A DNA stretch of 64,000 bases from Bosea sp. 685 (GCF_031884435.1 NZ_CP134779.1:1736001-1800000), one strand, 5' to 3'; counted from the stretch's first letter, positions 19,610 to 28,319 are shown. Translations and numbers: made by a program. The notes: generated from the letters alone by a model not told the origin.

Positions 19610-21338
19610 GTTCGGTGCGGAACTGATCGCGCCGTTCATGGATCGAGGCGATGACGAGGCCCATCGGCACGCCTAGCCCGACCAGAGCCGCCTCCGAGAG
19701 CTGCAGACTCGCCTCGATTGTCTCTGGAACCGCATCGTTGACGCCGATCTGGTAGAGATGGCGGGCATGGCTGGCGTCGCGGGCACGGGCGACGATCACC
19801 AGATCGGGCCTGAGCGTGCGCGCTGCCAGCACGGTCGCATCGACCGCGCGCGGATTGTCGATGGTCACGATCAGCGCCGTCGCCTCGTCGAGGCCGGTGA
19901 GGCGCAGAAAGTCCAGATTCGCCGCATCGCCGTAGAAGACGGGCCGACCGGCCCGGCGCTGGGTCGCAACCAGCGCAGGGTCGAGATCGATCGCGATATA
20001 GGGCTTGCGGTGCTCCTCCAGCATCGCGCCGACGAGCCGGCCGACGCGACCGCAGCCGACGACGATGGCGCGCGCCGAACGATCGTCCGGCGGCAGCACC
20101 TTGGCCTCATCAGGCAGGGTCGCGGGCACGGCCAGCCGCAGCGACAAGGCCCGGGCCAGCCGGGCCAGGAGCGGCAGCACGACCATCGTCAGCGAGACCG
20201 CCGCCAGCACGAGACTCTCGGCATTCTGCGAGAGCAGCTTGGCCGAGACCGCGCCGCCGAACAGCACGAAGGCGAACTCGCCGCCGGGCCCGATCATGAT
20301 CGCGGTTTCAAGCGCGGTCGCGCGTGACAGCTTGAAGCGGCGCGCCAGCCCGAAGACGAGCAGGGATTTCGCCGCGAACAGGCCGATCGCGATCCCCAGG
20401 ATGGCGAAGGGATGGGCGGCGAGATCGGCCGGGTTCACGCCCATGCCGACGGTGAGGAAGAACACGCCGATCAGCAGCGATTTGAACGGCTCGATCGTGA
20501 CCTCGATTGCGCGGCGATATTCTGTCTCGGCCAGGAGCAGGCCGGCGATGAAGGCGCCCAGCCCCATCGACAGGCCGGCTGCTGCGGCGATCAGGCCGGT
20601 TCCGAGCGCGATCAGCAGCGTCGCCGCCATGAAGCTCTCCGACGAATCGGTTGAGGCGACCAGGCGAAACAGCGGCCGCAGCGCCAGCCGGCCGATCACC
20701 ACGATGGCGGCAATCGCCCCGAAGGCCTGGACCAGGGCCTGGGCGAGGCCCGCCAGCAGAGAGCCGCCATCGGCTTGCGCACCGAGCACGCTGACCAGGA
20801 AGAGCAGCGGGATGACGGCGATATCCTGGCAGAGCAGGATGGCGAAGCTGGCGCGGCCGGCCGAGGAGGTCATGCGGCGCTTGGCCGAGAGCAACTCGAC
20901 GACCATGGCGGTCGATGACAAGGCGAGGCCGAAGCCGATGATAAGCGCGGCCGCCGCTGGCTGCCCAAGCCAATAGGCCACTGCGCCGATGACGCCGCCC
21001 GAGAGCGCGACCTGGCCGAGTCCCAGGCCGAAGACGAGCCGGCGCATGGTCATCAGGCGCTCGAAGGACAGCTCGAGCCCGATGACGAAGAGCAGGAAGG
21101 CGACGCCGAGTTCGGCCGGCCCAGCCAGGGCTTCCGCCTTCGCCACGGTGATGCTGCTCAGCAGCGGAACCGAGGAGGCGAGCCCGCCGAGGCCGAAAGG
21201 CCCCAGCAGCGCGCCGCAGGCCATGAAGGCGACGACCGAATTGACCTTGAATCGCTTGGCGAAGGGCACGATGACGCCGGCCGTGGCGAGCACGACGATG
21301 GCATCCTTATAGACGGAAGGGTCGACAGTTCCGGCCAC
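19548..21338 (-). CDS. CPA2-family monovalent cation:proton antiporter (KefB/KefC-like)
   Basis: 596 residues from a GTG at 21338 with AAGGAC upstream. Residues 10-390 form about twelve membrane helices of the Na+/H+ exchanger fold, including FLLFVIGLELSFERL and GPGGEFAFVLFGGAV. The cytosolic C-terminal part (about 410-540) is a TrkA-N/RCK domain with the nucleotide motif VVGCGRVGRLVGAML and acidic partner AIDLDP. KefB/C-like systems let K+ leave in exchange for H+ under control of glutathione adducts or NAD(H) bound to the RCK domain. There is no ancillary KefF/KefG flavoprotein gene nearby. The gene converges on the glycosyltransferase gene with a 62-bp overlap. Confidence 0.9.
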   Translation of the reverse strand: MAGTVDPSVYKDAIVVLATAGVIVPFAKRFKVNSVVAFMACGALLGPFGLGGLASSVPLLSSITVAKAEALAGPAELGVAFLLFVIGLELSFERLMTMRRLVFGLGLGQVALSGGVIGAVAYWLGQPAAAALIIGFGLALSSTAMVVELLSAKRRMTSSAGRASFAILLCQDIAVIPLLFLVSVLGAQADGGSLLAGLAQALVQAFGAIAAIVVIGRLALRPLFRLVASTDSSESFMAATLLIALGTGLIAAAAGLSMGLGAFIAGLLLAETEYRRAIEVTIEPFKSLLIGVFFLTVGMGVNPADLAAHPFAILGIAIGLFAAKSLLVFGLARRFKLSRATALETAIMIGPGGEFAFVLFGGAVSAKLLSQNAESLVLAAVSLTMVVLPLLARLARALSLRLAVPATLPDEAKVLPPDDRSARAIVVGCGRVGRLVGAMLEEHRKPYIAIDLDPALVATQRRAGRPVFYGDAANLDFLRLTGLDEATALIVTIDNPRAVDATVLAARTLRPDLVIVARARDASHARHLYQIGVNDAVPETIEASLQLSEAALVGLGVPMGLVIASIHERRDQFRTELKPAGTPAQALPRHARSRRL

Positions 21339-21551
21339 GTCAGTCCTTGCGAGTCGGCGGTGAGAAGAGGCCTGGGAGCTTGCGGGTTACGCGACGGCAA
21401 TACAACCGTTGGAGGCCCGCATTCATGCCGGAACTAGCCTTTGCGCATGCGGCTTTACGCCTCGTGGTTCGGGCACGACTTCACGGGAAGCGGGTTTCCG
21501 GTTTCGGCGTTCCTGGGCTAGCGTCTACGGCATCTTTCAAAGGGACCGACG

Positions 21552-22397
21552 ATGCGTTTTGCAGGCACTGAGAATTACGTCGCGACCGAGGATCTGACGG
21601 TTGCCGTCAATGCCGCGATCCGGCTGGAGCGGCCGCTGCTGGTCAAGGGCGAACCCGGTACCGGCAAGACGGTGCTGGCGGAGGAGATCGCTGCGGCGCT
21701 GGGCGCACCGCTGATCACCTGGCACATCAAGTCGACTACCAAGGCGCAGCAGGGGCTCTACGAATATGATGCGGTCAGCCGGTTGCGCGACAGCCAGCTC
21801 GGCGATGCGCGCGTCTCCGACATCGCCAACTACATCAAGCGCGGCAAGCTCTGGGAGGCCTTCGTCTCGGCTGAGCGGCCGGTGCTGTTGATCGACGAGA
21901 TCGACAAGGCCGATATCGAGTTCCCCAACGATCTGCTGCTCGAGCTCGATCGCATGGAATTCCATGTCTACGAGACCGGCGAGACGATCAAGGCGGCGCG
22001 GCGGCCGGTGATGATCATCACCTCCAACAACGAGAAGGAATTGCCCGACGCCTTCCTGCGGCGCTGCTTTTTCCATTACATCCGCTTCCCCGATGCGCAG
22101 ACGATGCAGGCAATCGTCGAAGTGCATTTCCCCGGCATCAAGAAGCGGTTGATGGAGGAGGCGCTGAAGCTGTTCTTCGAGGTGCGCGAGGTTCCCGGCA
22201 TCAAGAAGAAGCCTTCGACCTCGGAACTGCTCGACTGGCTCAAGCTTCTGGTCGCCGAGGAGATGACGCCCGAGATGCTGCGCGAGCGTGACCCGCGCAA
22301 GCTGATCCCGCCACTGCATGGCGCTCTGCTCAAGAACGAGCAGGACGTCTCGCTGTTCGAGAAGCTCGCCTTCATGACGCGGCGCGAGAGCCGCTGA
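21552..22397 (+). CDS. MoxR-family AAA+ ATPase (CoxD-like)
   Basis: 281 residues, start MRFAGTENYVATEDL with AGGGA upstream. An AAA+ core: Walker A GEPGTGKT (residues 33-40), Walker B LLIDEIDKAD (about 113-122), sensor 1 TSNNEKELPDAF and arginine finger in LRRCFF. The C-terminal lid has MLRERDPRKLIPPLHGALLKNEQD. This subgroup resembles CoxD, a chaperone-like ATPase needed for metal-cofactor insertion into CO-dehydrogenase-type enzymes, and normally sits next to a VWA-domain gene (CoxE). No VWA gene is adjacent here. A CoxL-like hydroxylase gene lies about 12 kb upstream; a functional link is only a guess. Confidence 0.88.
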   Translation: MRFAGTENYVATEDLTVAVNAAIRLERPLLVKGEPGTGKTVLAEEIAAALGAPLITWHIKSTTKAQQGLYEYDAVSRLRDSQLGDARVSDIANYIKRGKLWEAFVSAERPVLLIDEIDKADIEFPNDLLLELDRMEFHVYETGETIKAARRPVMIITSNNEKELPDAFLRRCFFHYIRFPDAQTMQAIVEVHFPGIKKRLMEEALKLFFEVREVPGIKKKPSTSELLDWLKLLVAEEMTPEMLRERDPRKLIPPLHGALLKNEQDVSLFEKLAFMTRRESR

Positions 22398-22404
22398 GGC
22401 CGGC

Positions 22405-22531
22405 TAGAGCAGGATGCGAAAAAGTGGGTACCGGTTTTTCGCATTGATCCTGCTCTAACTTCTTGATGAGAAACGGATTCAGATTTCAGACGGAGACACT
22501 TTGTGACTCCGTCTGAAATCATCCGGCTCTA
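22405..22531. repeat. Dispersed paired-hairpin repeat, family A copy 2
   Basis: Copy 2 of the element at 3309-3430, same orientation. The first palindrome has arms AGAGCAGGATGCGAAAAA and TTTTTCGCAT...CCTGCTCT; the second has TTTCAGACGGAG pairing with CTCCGTCTGAAA. Several bases differ from copy 1 in ways that keep pairing. Its final TAG is the stop codon of the lipoprotein gene on the opposite strand (read from 22531 to 22529). Confidence 0.85.
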
Positions 22532-23122
22532 GGCGTCACAGGGCGGGATCGCCGCCGCCAGATCGACTTTCGGATCGGCGTCTCGGACGGCCTCGCGCAG
22601 ATCGACATCGCGAGTGAGCAGGACATAGTCCTGGGTCTCGGATGTCTTGAGATAGCTCGTCATCTGGATCGGCTTGCCGGAAAGGTCGCCGAGCCTGCAG
22701 GCCTTTTCGGCCATCAGGGCAAGGCTGCCGCGGTTGCCGCTGTTCTGCGACCCAACGAACATCTCTTCCCGGAAGGCACCGATGCGGGCGGCATCGCCGT
22801 TGCTCAGCCTGAACACGGTGAAACGGCGTCCGGGCGCAGCTACGGCCGGAAGCTTCGCAAGCTCGCCTGCGTCCCGTACCTCTTCCAGAACGACCTTCCG
22901 TTCATGGCGGCCGCCATCCTTCGGCAAGGCTATGACCGTCATGGTGATGCCGCCGGGAAGCGGACGGATGTCGGCGGGAAGGCTGATGCCGGCCCGCAGC
23001 TCCGTGAGCTGCGTCGTTCGGATATCGATCTTCGAGAGTTTGGGCAGGGAGGTCAGCGGAACATGGCCGCAGGCGCCGGCAAGGGCGGCAGTGATCAGGG
23101 ACGCAAGCAGGGAAGGGCGCAT
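22529..23122 (-). CDS. Putative lipoprotein of unknown function
   Basis: 197 residues from MRPSLLASLITAALAGACGHV at 23122; the signal peptide ends in a lipobox LAGAC, so the Cys should be lipidated and the protein anchored in an envelope membrane. The mature part has no domain I recognise. It alternates short beta-like segments (GITMTVIALPKDGGRHERK, RRFTVFRLSNGDAARIGAF) and ends near DYVLLTRDVDLREAV with a late cysteine in PPCDA, which may pair with an earlier KACRLGD cysteine. Its stop codon is supplied by repeat A2. It is divergent from the DUF2975 gene with a 90-bp AT-rich intergenic region. Confidence 0.68.
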   Translation of the reverse strand: MRPSLLASLITAALAGACGHVPLTSLPKLSKIDIRTTQLTELRAGISLPADIRPLPGGITMTVIALPKDGGRHERKVVLEEVRDAGELAKLPAVAAPGRRFTVFRLSNGDAARIGAFREEMFVGSQNSGNRGSLALMAEKACRLGDLSGKPIQMTSYLKTSETQDYVLLTRDVDLREAVRDADPKVDLAAAIPPCDA

Positions 23123-23212
23123 CGCAGCTCTCGTTGGTTGTCTGGATAATACGGTCTGGACATTCAAAAATTCGTCTATTAGTTTAATTTTGTCAATCGG
23201 AGGGCGAATTAA

Positions 23213-23779
23213 ATGATGACTTCAACGGCCCCGTCGAGCACCAGTGTGAGCTTGCTCCGGCTGCGGCGCATCAGCGTCGTGGCGCGGTTCTTCAGCTATG
23301 CGGCGGCGGCACTGATGGCGTTTGGCATGGTCTGGCTGTGGCGCGATCCCGAAAGCCTCGCGAGCTATGCACACGGCACAATCGGGCTGGGTGGCGGCTC
23401 GATCGCGCCTTCGGGACGCGGCTACTGGACAGCGTTAGTGCTCGGCACGGTGCCGGCCGGCCTGTTCATCGCCGCCATGCTCAGCCTCGCCGCCTTGTTC
23501 CGGCGTTTCGGCAAGGGGCTTGTGCTGGAGGAGGAGAATGCGCGGCGGCTCGGCCGGGTCGGCTGGCTTTTCGCCGGGCTCGGCCTTGCCACGCCGGTCG
23601 CGCGCGCCCTGCAGAGTGTGGCGCTGACCTTCGACAACCCGGCTGGCCAGAAGCAGCTCGCGATCATGCTCGACCCCGGCACCTTCGGAGCGCTGGCTGC
23701 CGGAGCGGTCCTGATCGCCTTCGGTCTGGTGCTCAAGGAAGCGGTGCGGCTCGCGGACGAGAATCAGAGTTTCGTGTAG
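23213..23779 (+). CDS. DUF2975 membrane protein
   Basis: 188 residues, preceded by a strong GGAGGG site. Four hydrophobic helices: about residues 24-43, 73-95, 118-138 and 155-175. The loop FGKGLVLEEENARRLGRVGW between helices 2 and 3 (F-x-x-G-x-x-F/L-t-x-x-N-x-x-R-L) is the DUF2975 signature. The gene is followed ten bases later by a small XRE regulator, the arrangement seen in YoaS-YozG of Bacillus and many other genomes. The family function is unknown; pairing suggests the membrane protein modulates or is controlled by the regulator. The AT-rich leader (TTAGTTTAATTTTGTCAAT) is a likely promoter. Confidence 0.8.
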   Translation: MMTSTAPSSTSVSLLRLRRISVVARFFSYAAAALMAFGMVWLWRDPESLASYAHGTIGLGGGSIAPSGRGYWTALVLGTVPAGLFIAAMLSLAALFRRFGKGLVLEEENARRLGRVGWLFAGLGLATPVARALQSVALTFDNPAGQKQLAIMLDPGTFGALAAGAVLIAFGLVLKEAVRLADENQSFV

Positions 23780-23789
23780 GACGGACGTG

Positions 23790-24035
23790 ATGCCGATCGT
23801 CGTCGAACTGGATGTCATGCTGGCGCGCCGCAAGATGCGCTCGAAGGAACTCGCCCAGCGCATCGGTCTGACCGAGCAGCAGGTTTCGCAGCTGAAGTCC
23901 GGCAAGGTCCGCGGCATGCGCTTCGACACGCTGACGCGCATCTGCAGCGTGCTCGAGTGCCAGCCGGGCGATCTCCTGCGCTACGAGCCCGGCGAGGACG
24001 ATCTCGCGCTCGACGGCATCGGTCCGGAGGCTTGA
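23790..24035 (+). CDS. Small XRE-family (YozG-like) helix-turn-helix regulator
   Basis: 81 residues from ATG 23790, with AGGA 13 bases upstream. Nearly the whole protein is one HTH domain: VVELDVMLARRKMRSKELAQ, RIGLTEQQVSQLKSGKVRGM and RFDTLTRICSVLECQPGDLL. This shape (EL-x-x-x-I-G-(I/L)-T-x-x-x-x-S-x-L-K-x-G-K-x-K/R-x-x-R) is typical of regulators paired with DUF2975 proteins. It follows that gene by ten bases and almost meets the convergent ABA4-like gene (4 bp between stops). It probably autoregulates the pair. Confidence 0.85.
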   Translation: MPIVVELDVMLARRKMRSKELAQRIGLTEQQVSQLKSGKVRGMRFDTLTRICSVLECQPGDLLRYEPGEDDLALDGIGPEA

Positions 24036-24039
24036 CGGG

Positions 24040-25314
24040 TCAGCCCAGCCCGAGCAGCGGCTTTGCCTGCAGCGCCGCGACCAGGGCCGCCAGCGTCACG
24101 GCCGCATAGAAGCACGAGAAAGCCGCGACGGCCGCCACGCCGATCCGCGCCTGCCGTGTCAGCAGCCAGACGAGCAGTCCGAAGGCCGGGATGATCTGCA
24201 GGGCGTGCAGGCCGAGGAAATGCGCGACGCGCAGATCGCCGATCGCGAGCGACCAGCCGAAGAGCGGTACGGTCGGGTGCACGGCCGGCACGACGCCGAC
24301 GAAATGGCCGGGAGCACTGCCGAGCAGGCCGCCGCTGACGAGACCGAGGATGCAGGTCGAAGCGAGCCCGATCACCAGCGACCAGCGCAAGGCCGGGGCG
24401 ATGCGCTCGACGTCGCGGCGGGCGAGGCCATAGGCCAATGCGCCGGATGCGAGCGTGATCATCACCGCGCCGACGCCCATGGCGTTATAGAGCGAAGCGT
24501 CGAGCCAGGTGACCGTGTTATAGTGTGAGGCTTCGGCACGTGAGGCGCGCCAGCCGATATAGGCGACCTCGAGGAAGCCCGCTACGATCGGAGGCCAGAC
24601 GGTATAACGTCCCAGCCATGAGGCGCGGAAGGCTTGGCTCGCCAGCGGCAGGAAGAGCGCCAGCGTGACGAAATACAAGACGAGCGAAGCTTCGAACTTC
24701 AAAGGCTTCAACCAGACATCCACCGCCTCGAGCGATCGCGCGTCGATGGTGTAGGCGAGCCAAGTCGGCACGATCAGGGCCGCCATGGCGAGGCTGGCGG
24801 AAGTCAGGCGCGGCTCGAAATCCAGTGCTCGCAGCCATGCCGGCAGCTTCGCCAGCGTGCGGGCAATGCGGTCCTCCCGGCTGAGCTTGACGCTCGCGTG
24901 GAGCAGCAGAAATGCGAGGAAGCCGATCGGCCCGAACAGAAAGGTCGCCAGCAGCACAGGCAGCATCAGCCAGTGCGGGATCGCCTCCTCCTGCGCCCTG
25001 CGCAGGATCCAATTGCCGAGGAAGAGGTCGAAGGCGAGATAGTGCAGCCAGCCAGCGAGCAGTAACGGTCTGGAGGCGAAGAGCCCCGCTATGCCGTCCA
25101 ATGAGGAGAAATCCCCCTTCGCCTCACTCCAGAACACGGCGATCAGCACGAAGTAGCCGAGCGACAGTACCGCAGGAATCACGGCGCCAGCGAGGATCGC
25201 CGAGAGGCCGCGCCAGCGCGGCAGCAGGAGAAGGGCGAGCCAGCCCAGGATCGCCAGGAGCGAACCCAGCATGAAGGCGTCGTCGAGCGTCCCCGGCAGC
25301 ATGATGTTCTCCAT
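24040..25314 (-). CDS. ABA4-like membrane protein fused to a second polytopic domain
   Basis: 424 residues with about ten to eleven hydrophobic segments. The first 140 residues match the ABA4-like family (DUF4281): LAILGWLALLLLPRW, SSLDGIAGLFASRPLLLAGWLHYLAFDLFLG and FLFGPIGFLAFLLLH. Plant ABA4 acts in neoxanthin formation; bacterial members are uncharacterised. Members are usually about 140-150 residues. Here a further 280-residue membrane domain follows (WLKPLKFEASLVLYFVTLAL, SHYNTVTWLDASLYNAMG, HFLGLHALQIIPAFGLLVWL), with conserved-looking His residues in the last helices; I do not recognise this second part. It is divergent from a TetR gene with a palindromic operator between them. Confidence 0.72.
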   Translation of the reverse strand: MENIMLPGTLDDAFMLGSLLAILGWLALLLLPRWRGLSAILAGAVIPAVLSLGYFVLIAVFWSEAKGDFSSLDGIAGLFASRPLLLAGWLHYLAFDLFLGNWILRRAQEEAIPHWLMLPVLLATFLFGPIGFLAFLLLHASVKLSREDRIARTLAKLPAWLRALDFEPRLTSASLAMAALIVPTWLAYTIDARSLEAVDVWLKPLKFEASLVLYFVTLALFLPLASQAFRASWLGRYTVWPPIVAGFLEVAYIGWRASRAEASHYNTVTWLDASLYNAMGVGAVMITLASGALAYGLARRDVERIAPALRWSLVIGLASTCILGLVSGGLLGSAPGHFVGVVPAVHPTVPLFGWSLAIGDLRVAHFLGLHALQIIPAFGLLVWLLTRQARIGVAAVAAFSCFYAAVTLAALVAALQAKPLLGLG

Positions 25315-25352
25315 CTGAACGCTGTTAAGTTGCGGTGTCGTGATAAATCGCT

Positions 25353-25371
25353 ATCTTGACGGCGTCAAGAT
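25353..25371. promoter_or_regulatory. Perfect palindromic operator between the ABA4-like and TetR genes
   Basis: ATCTTGAC-GGC-GTCAAGAT is an exact 8-bp inverted repeat with a 3-bp centre, placed 39 bp upstream of the ABA4-like start and 34 bp upstream of the TetR start. On the minus strand TTGACG inside the palindrome, with TTATCA about 16 bases further, makes a plausible sigma-70 promoter for the ABA4-like gene, so a bound repressor would cover its -35 element. Confidence 0.7.
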
Positions 25372-25404
25372 TAATTTTGACGATGTTCAGATCGCGGGCT
25401 GGAA

Positions 25405-26124
25405 ATGACGAAGATCGAGGCTGGCTCTGCTCGCGGCGCCTATCACCATGGCGACCTCAGGCAGGCGATGATCACTGCCGCCGAAGCTGTTCTGGCCGAG
25501 AAGGGCATGGCCGGATTCACACTGCGTGAATGCGCGCGCCGGGCGGGGGTCTCGCCGGCTGCGCCGGCGCATCATTTCGGCAACCTCACCGGCTTGCTGA
25601 CGGCAATCGCGACGCTTGGCTTCGATGGCCTGTCCGACGCGATGGAGGCGGCGGCCGAGGCCGCCTCGCACCGCGCGAACGGCAACAGGATGGCTGCGAT
25701 CTGTGATGCCTATCTCGCGACCGCGCTCGACAAGCCCGGGCGGTTTCGCGTCGTCTTCGGCCAGATGGGGCTGAATTGGGAGGAGCCTGCCTTCAAGCGC
25801 GCGGCCGGGCGCGCCTTCGGCATCCTGGTGCGCGAAACGCGCTGCGAACTGGGCCGCGAGAGCGGAGAGGATCTGCTCACGCACCATCCGCCGAGTTTCG
25901 CCGGCGAGCCCGACCTCGCGGCGATCCTGTTCGTCTGGTCGGTGACGCATGGCTTCACCACGCTCCTGATCGACGGCCAGCTCGATTTCCTGGCGGAAGA
26001 AGGAGGCCGCGAGGCGCTGCTCGGGCTCTATTCGCGGCAGCTCGTTGCGATCCTGATCGCGGCGTTGCGGACGCTTGCTCTGCCGCCGCCGGAAGCTCTC
26101 GCAAAACCGCGGGGGGATGGTTAG
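25405..26124 (+). CDS. TetR-family regulator (WHG-type C-terminal domain)
   Basis: 239 residues. The N-terminal TetR helix-turn-helix covers residues 13-65 (YHHGDLRQAMITAAEAVLAE, GFTLRECARRAGVSPAAPAH, HFGNLTGLLTAIATLGFD). The C-terminal ligand domain contains CDAYLATALDKPGRFRVVFG and AILFVWSVTHGFTTLLIDGQ, the WHG motif region of TetR_C_13 proteins. Such regulators are usually repressors released by a hydrophobic ligand. The gene is divergent from the ABA4-like membrane protein gene with a perfect palindrome between the starts, so that gene and itself are the likely targets. It is followed nine bases later by a SixA-like gene. Confidence 0.87.
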   Translation: MTKIEAGSARGAYHHGDLRQAMITAAEAVLAEKGMAGFTLRECARRAGVSPAAPAHHFGNLTGLLTAIATLGFDGLSDAMEAAAEAASHRANGNRMAAICDAYLATALDKPGRFRVVFGQMGLNWEEPAFKRAAGRAFGILVRETRCELGRESGEDLLTHHPPSFAGEPDLAAILFVWSVTHGFTTLLIDGQLDFLAEEGGREALLGLYSRQLVAILIAALRTLALPPPEALAKPRGDG

Positions 26125-26133
26125 GTTGCGCTT

Positions 26134-26661
26134 ATGCGACGCCTCATGCTTCTGCGCCATGCCAAGTCGAACTGGCCTACCGGGATGGCCGATCGTGAGC
26201 GCCCGCTCGCGACACGCGGACGCGAGGCAGCGCCGGTCATGGGACGCTATCTCGCCGAGGAGTTGCTGCTGCCCGACCTCGTGCTGATCTCGCCGGCGCG
26301 GCGCACGCTGGAGACCTGGGACCTGGTGGCGGCGATGCTGCCGGAAAAGCCGCCGAGCCATGTCGAGCCGCGCATCTACGAGGCCAAGACGGAACGCCTG
26401 CTGCACACCGCGCAGGAGGTCGATCCCGGCGTCCGAACGCTGCTGATGATCGGCCACAATCCCGGCTTCGAGGAGCTGGCCGCGATGCTGACCGGCCATG
26501 GTGACCGCTACGCCTCGGCGCGGATGAGCCAGAAATATCCGACCTGCGGGCTCGCCGTGCTGGATTTCGCGATCGAGGACTGGCGCGATCTGAGCCCGCG
26601 CGGCGGCCGGCTCGACCGTTTCGTCACGCCTGCATCCTTGGGCGAAGGCCCCGACGAGTGA
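26134..26661 (+). CDS. SixA-like histidine phosphatase
   Basis: 175 residues, start MRRLMLLRHAKSNWPTG. The RHAKS motif at residues 8-12 holds the phospho-accepting histidine of the SixA branch of the phosphoglycerate-mutase superfamily. PLATRGREAAP, SPARRTLETW and the second catalytic histidine in LLMIGHNPGFEEL complete the site. SixA of E. coli removes phosphate from histidine phosphotransfer proteins of the phosphotransferase or two-component systems; the target here is unknown. It lies directly after the TetR gene and could share its transcript. Confidence 0.87.
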   Translation: MRRLMLLRHAKSNWPTGMADRERPLATRGREAAPVMGRYLAEELLLPDLVLISPARRTLETWDLVAAMLPEKPPSHVEPRIYEAKTERLLHTAQEVDPGVRTLLMIGHNPGFEELAAMLTGHGDRYASARMSQKYPTCGLAVLDFAIEDWRDLSPRGGRLDRFVTPASLGEGPDE

Positions 26662-26845
26662 GGGATGGCGCGATCCATCCACCGGAGCGGCCGTCTGACG
26701 CGACCGTCTCCGCTTCGGCCATCTTGGCTTCCGGTGCTCACGGACAGATGTCCGCTCCGCTCCGGTTCTCGACGGCCGCGCCAGCCTGCTCGCCCCGGCG
26801 GCGTATCGAGCCATCCTTGCCTCGCATGCCAGTTCGCGTTTGCTC

Positions 26846-28291
26846 ATGAGCCAGCCTTCCTATCTCGACGAGGCCCGCAGCGCCGCGCTCGCCTTCGGCG
26901 ACAGCCTGCTTGGCCTGGCGCGGCCGCGCCTGCGGCTGGGCGTCACCGGCCTGTCGCGCTCGGGCAAGACGGTCTTCACCACGGCATTGATCCAGAACCT
27001 GATCGAGGGGGCGAAGTTGCCGGTGCTGAAAGCCGCGACTGAGGGGCGGATCGCGCGGGTCAGGCTGGTGCCGCAGCCCGACCCGGATATTCCGCGCTTT
27101 CCCTATGAGGCGCATCGTGCCGCGCTGAACGGCCCCGAGCGGCGCTGGCCGGAATCGACGCGGCGTATCTCCGAATTGCGCGTCGAGATCGACTATGAGC
27201 GCGCCGCCGGCTGGTTCAAGGGACCGGCGACGCTGACCCTCGACATCGTCGACTATCCCGGCGAGTGGCTGCTCGATCTCGCCTTGATGGGCCAGGACTA
27301 CAAGGCCTGGTCGACCCAGGCCGTGGCCGATGCGCGCAAGCCCCATCGCCGTGCTGTCGCCTCAGGCTGGCTTGCGGATCTGGCCGGGCGCGATCCGGCG
27401 GGGCCGGCCGATGAGCTTGCGGCGGAATCAGCGAGCATCGTTTTCAAGACCTATCTCGCGGCGCTGCGGGCCGATCCCGAGGCGGTCGCGGTGACGCCGC
27501 CGGGGCGCTTCCTGATGCCGGGCGATCTCGAGGGCTCGCCGGCGCTGACCTTCGCGCCGCTCGACTTCGGACATGACACCGAGCCTTTGCCCGGTACGCT
27601 GGCCGGGCTGATGGCCGAGCGCTTCGAGGCCTATAAGCGCGTCGTCGTGGCGCCGTTTTTCCGCGATCATTTCGCACGCCTCGACCGGCAGATCGTGCTG
27701 GTCGATGCCTTGGCTGCGCTCGATGCCGGCGCGCCGGCCCTGGCCGATCTGGAGACGGCGCTGGGACAGGCGCTGGCGGCCTTCCAGGTCGGCCGCAATT
27801 CCTGGCTGTCGAGTTGGTTCGCGCCCCGGATCGAGCGGGTGCTCTTCGTCGCGACCAAGGCCGACCATATCCACCATGCCAGCCATGACCGTCTGGCGGC
27901 GGTGATGTCGCATCTCGTGGCGCGGGCGGCTTCCCGGGCGCAAGGGGCGGGTGCGCGGGTGGAAACGATGGCGCTCGCCGCCGTGCGCGCGACGCGCGAG
28001 GTCCGGATCAAGGAAGGGCGCGACGAACTGCCCGCGATCGCTGGTGTGCCGGAGGCTGGCGAGGAGATCGGCGGGGAGATCTTCGACGGCATGGCGGAGG
28101 CGGCGATCTTTCCCGGCGAGTTGCCGGAGCGTCCCGAGGCGATCTTCGATCCAGCTGCTCGCTGGCAGATTCGCGCGCCACGCTTCCGGCCGCCTCTGGT
28201 CGCGCCCGATGCCGGCGGGCGGACGCGGCCGCCGCCGCAGATCCGGCTCGACCGCGCGCTCGAATTCCTGATCGGGGACAAGCTCGCATGA
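26846..28291 (+). CDS. ycjX: YcjX-family P-loop protein
   Basis: 481 residues from ATG 26846 (MSQPSYLDEARS). The Walker A motif is GLSRSGKT at about residues 37-44, in the context LRLGVTGLSRSGKTVFTTAL, the hallmark of YcjX. Further blocks LTLDIVDYPGEWLLDLALMG (Walker B and switch region) and ERVLFVATKADHIHHASHDR (NKxD-like TKAD motif) show a GTP/ATP-binding stress-protein fold. It lacks membrane segments. The next gene, 28 bp downstream, is YcjF-like; these two genes are a conserved pair and in enterobacteria belong to the phage-shock regulon. The physiological role is unknown. Confidence 0.9.
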   Translation: MSQPSYLDEARSAALAFGDSLLGLARPRLRLGVTGLSRSGKTVFTTALIQNLIEGAKLPVLKAATEGRIARVRLVPQPDPDIPRFPYEAHRAALNGPERRWPESTRRISELRVEIDYERAAGWFKGPATLTLDIVDYPGEWLLDLALMGQDYKAWSTQAVADARKPHRRAVASGWLADLAGRDPAGPADELAAESASIVFKTYLAALRADPEAVAVTPPGRFLMPGDLEGSPALTFAPLDFGHDTEPLPGTLAGLMAERFEAYKRVVVAPFFRDHFARLDRQIVLVDALAALDAGAPALADLETALGQALAAFQVGRNSWLSSWFAPRIERVLFVATKADHIHHASHDRLAAVMSHLVARAASRAQGAGARVETMALAAVRATREVRIKEGRDELPAIAGVPEAGEEIGGEIFDGMAEAAIFPGELPERPEAIFDPAARWQIRAPRFRPPLVAPDAGGRTRPPPQIRLDRALEFLIGDKLA

Positions 28292-28319
28292 AGGAGGCCA
28301 ACCCGATGGGGTTTCTGTC

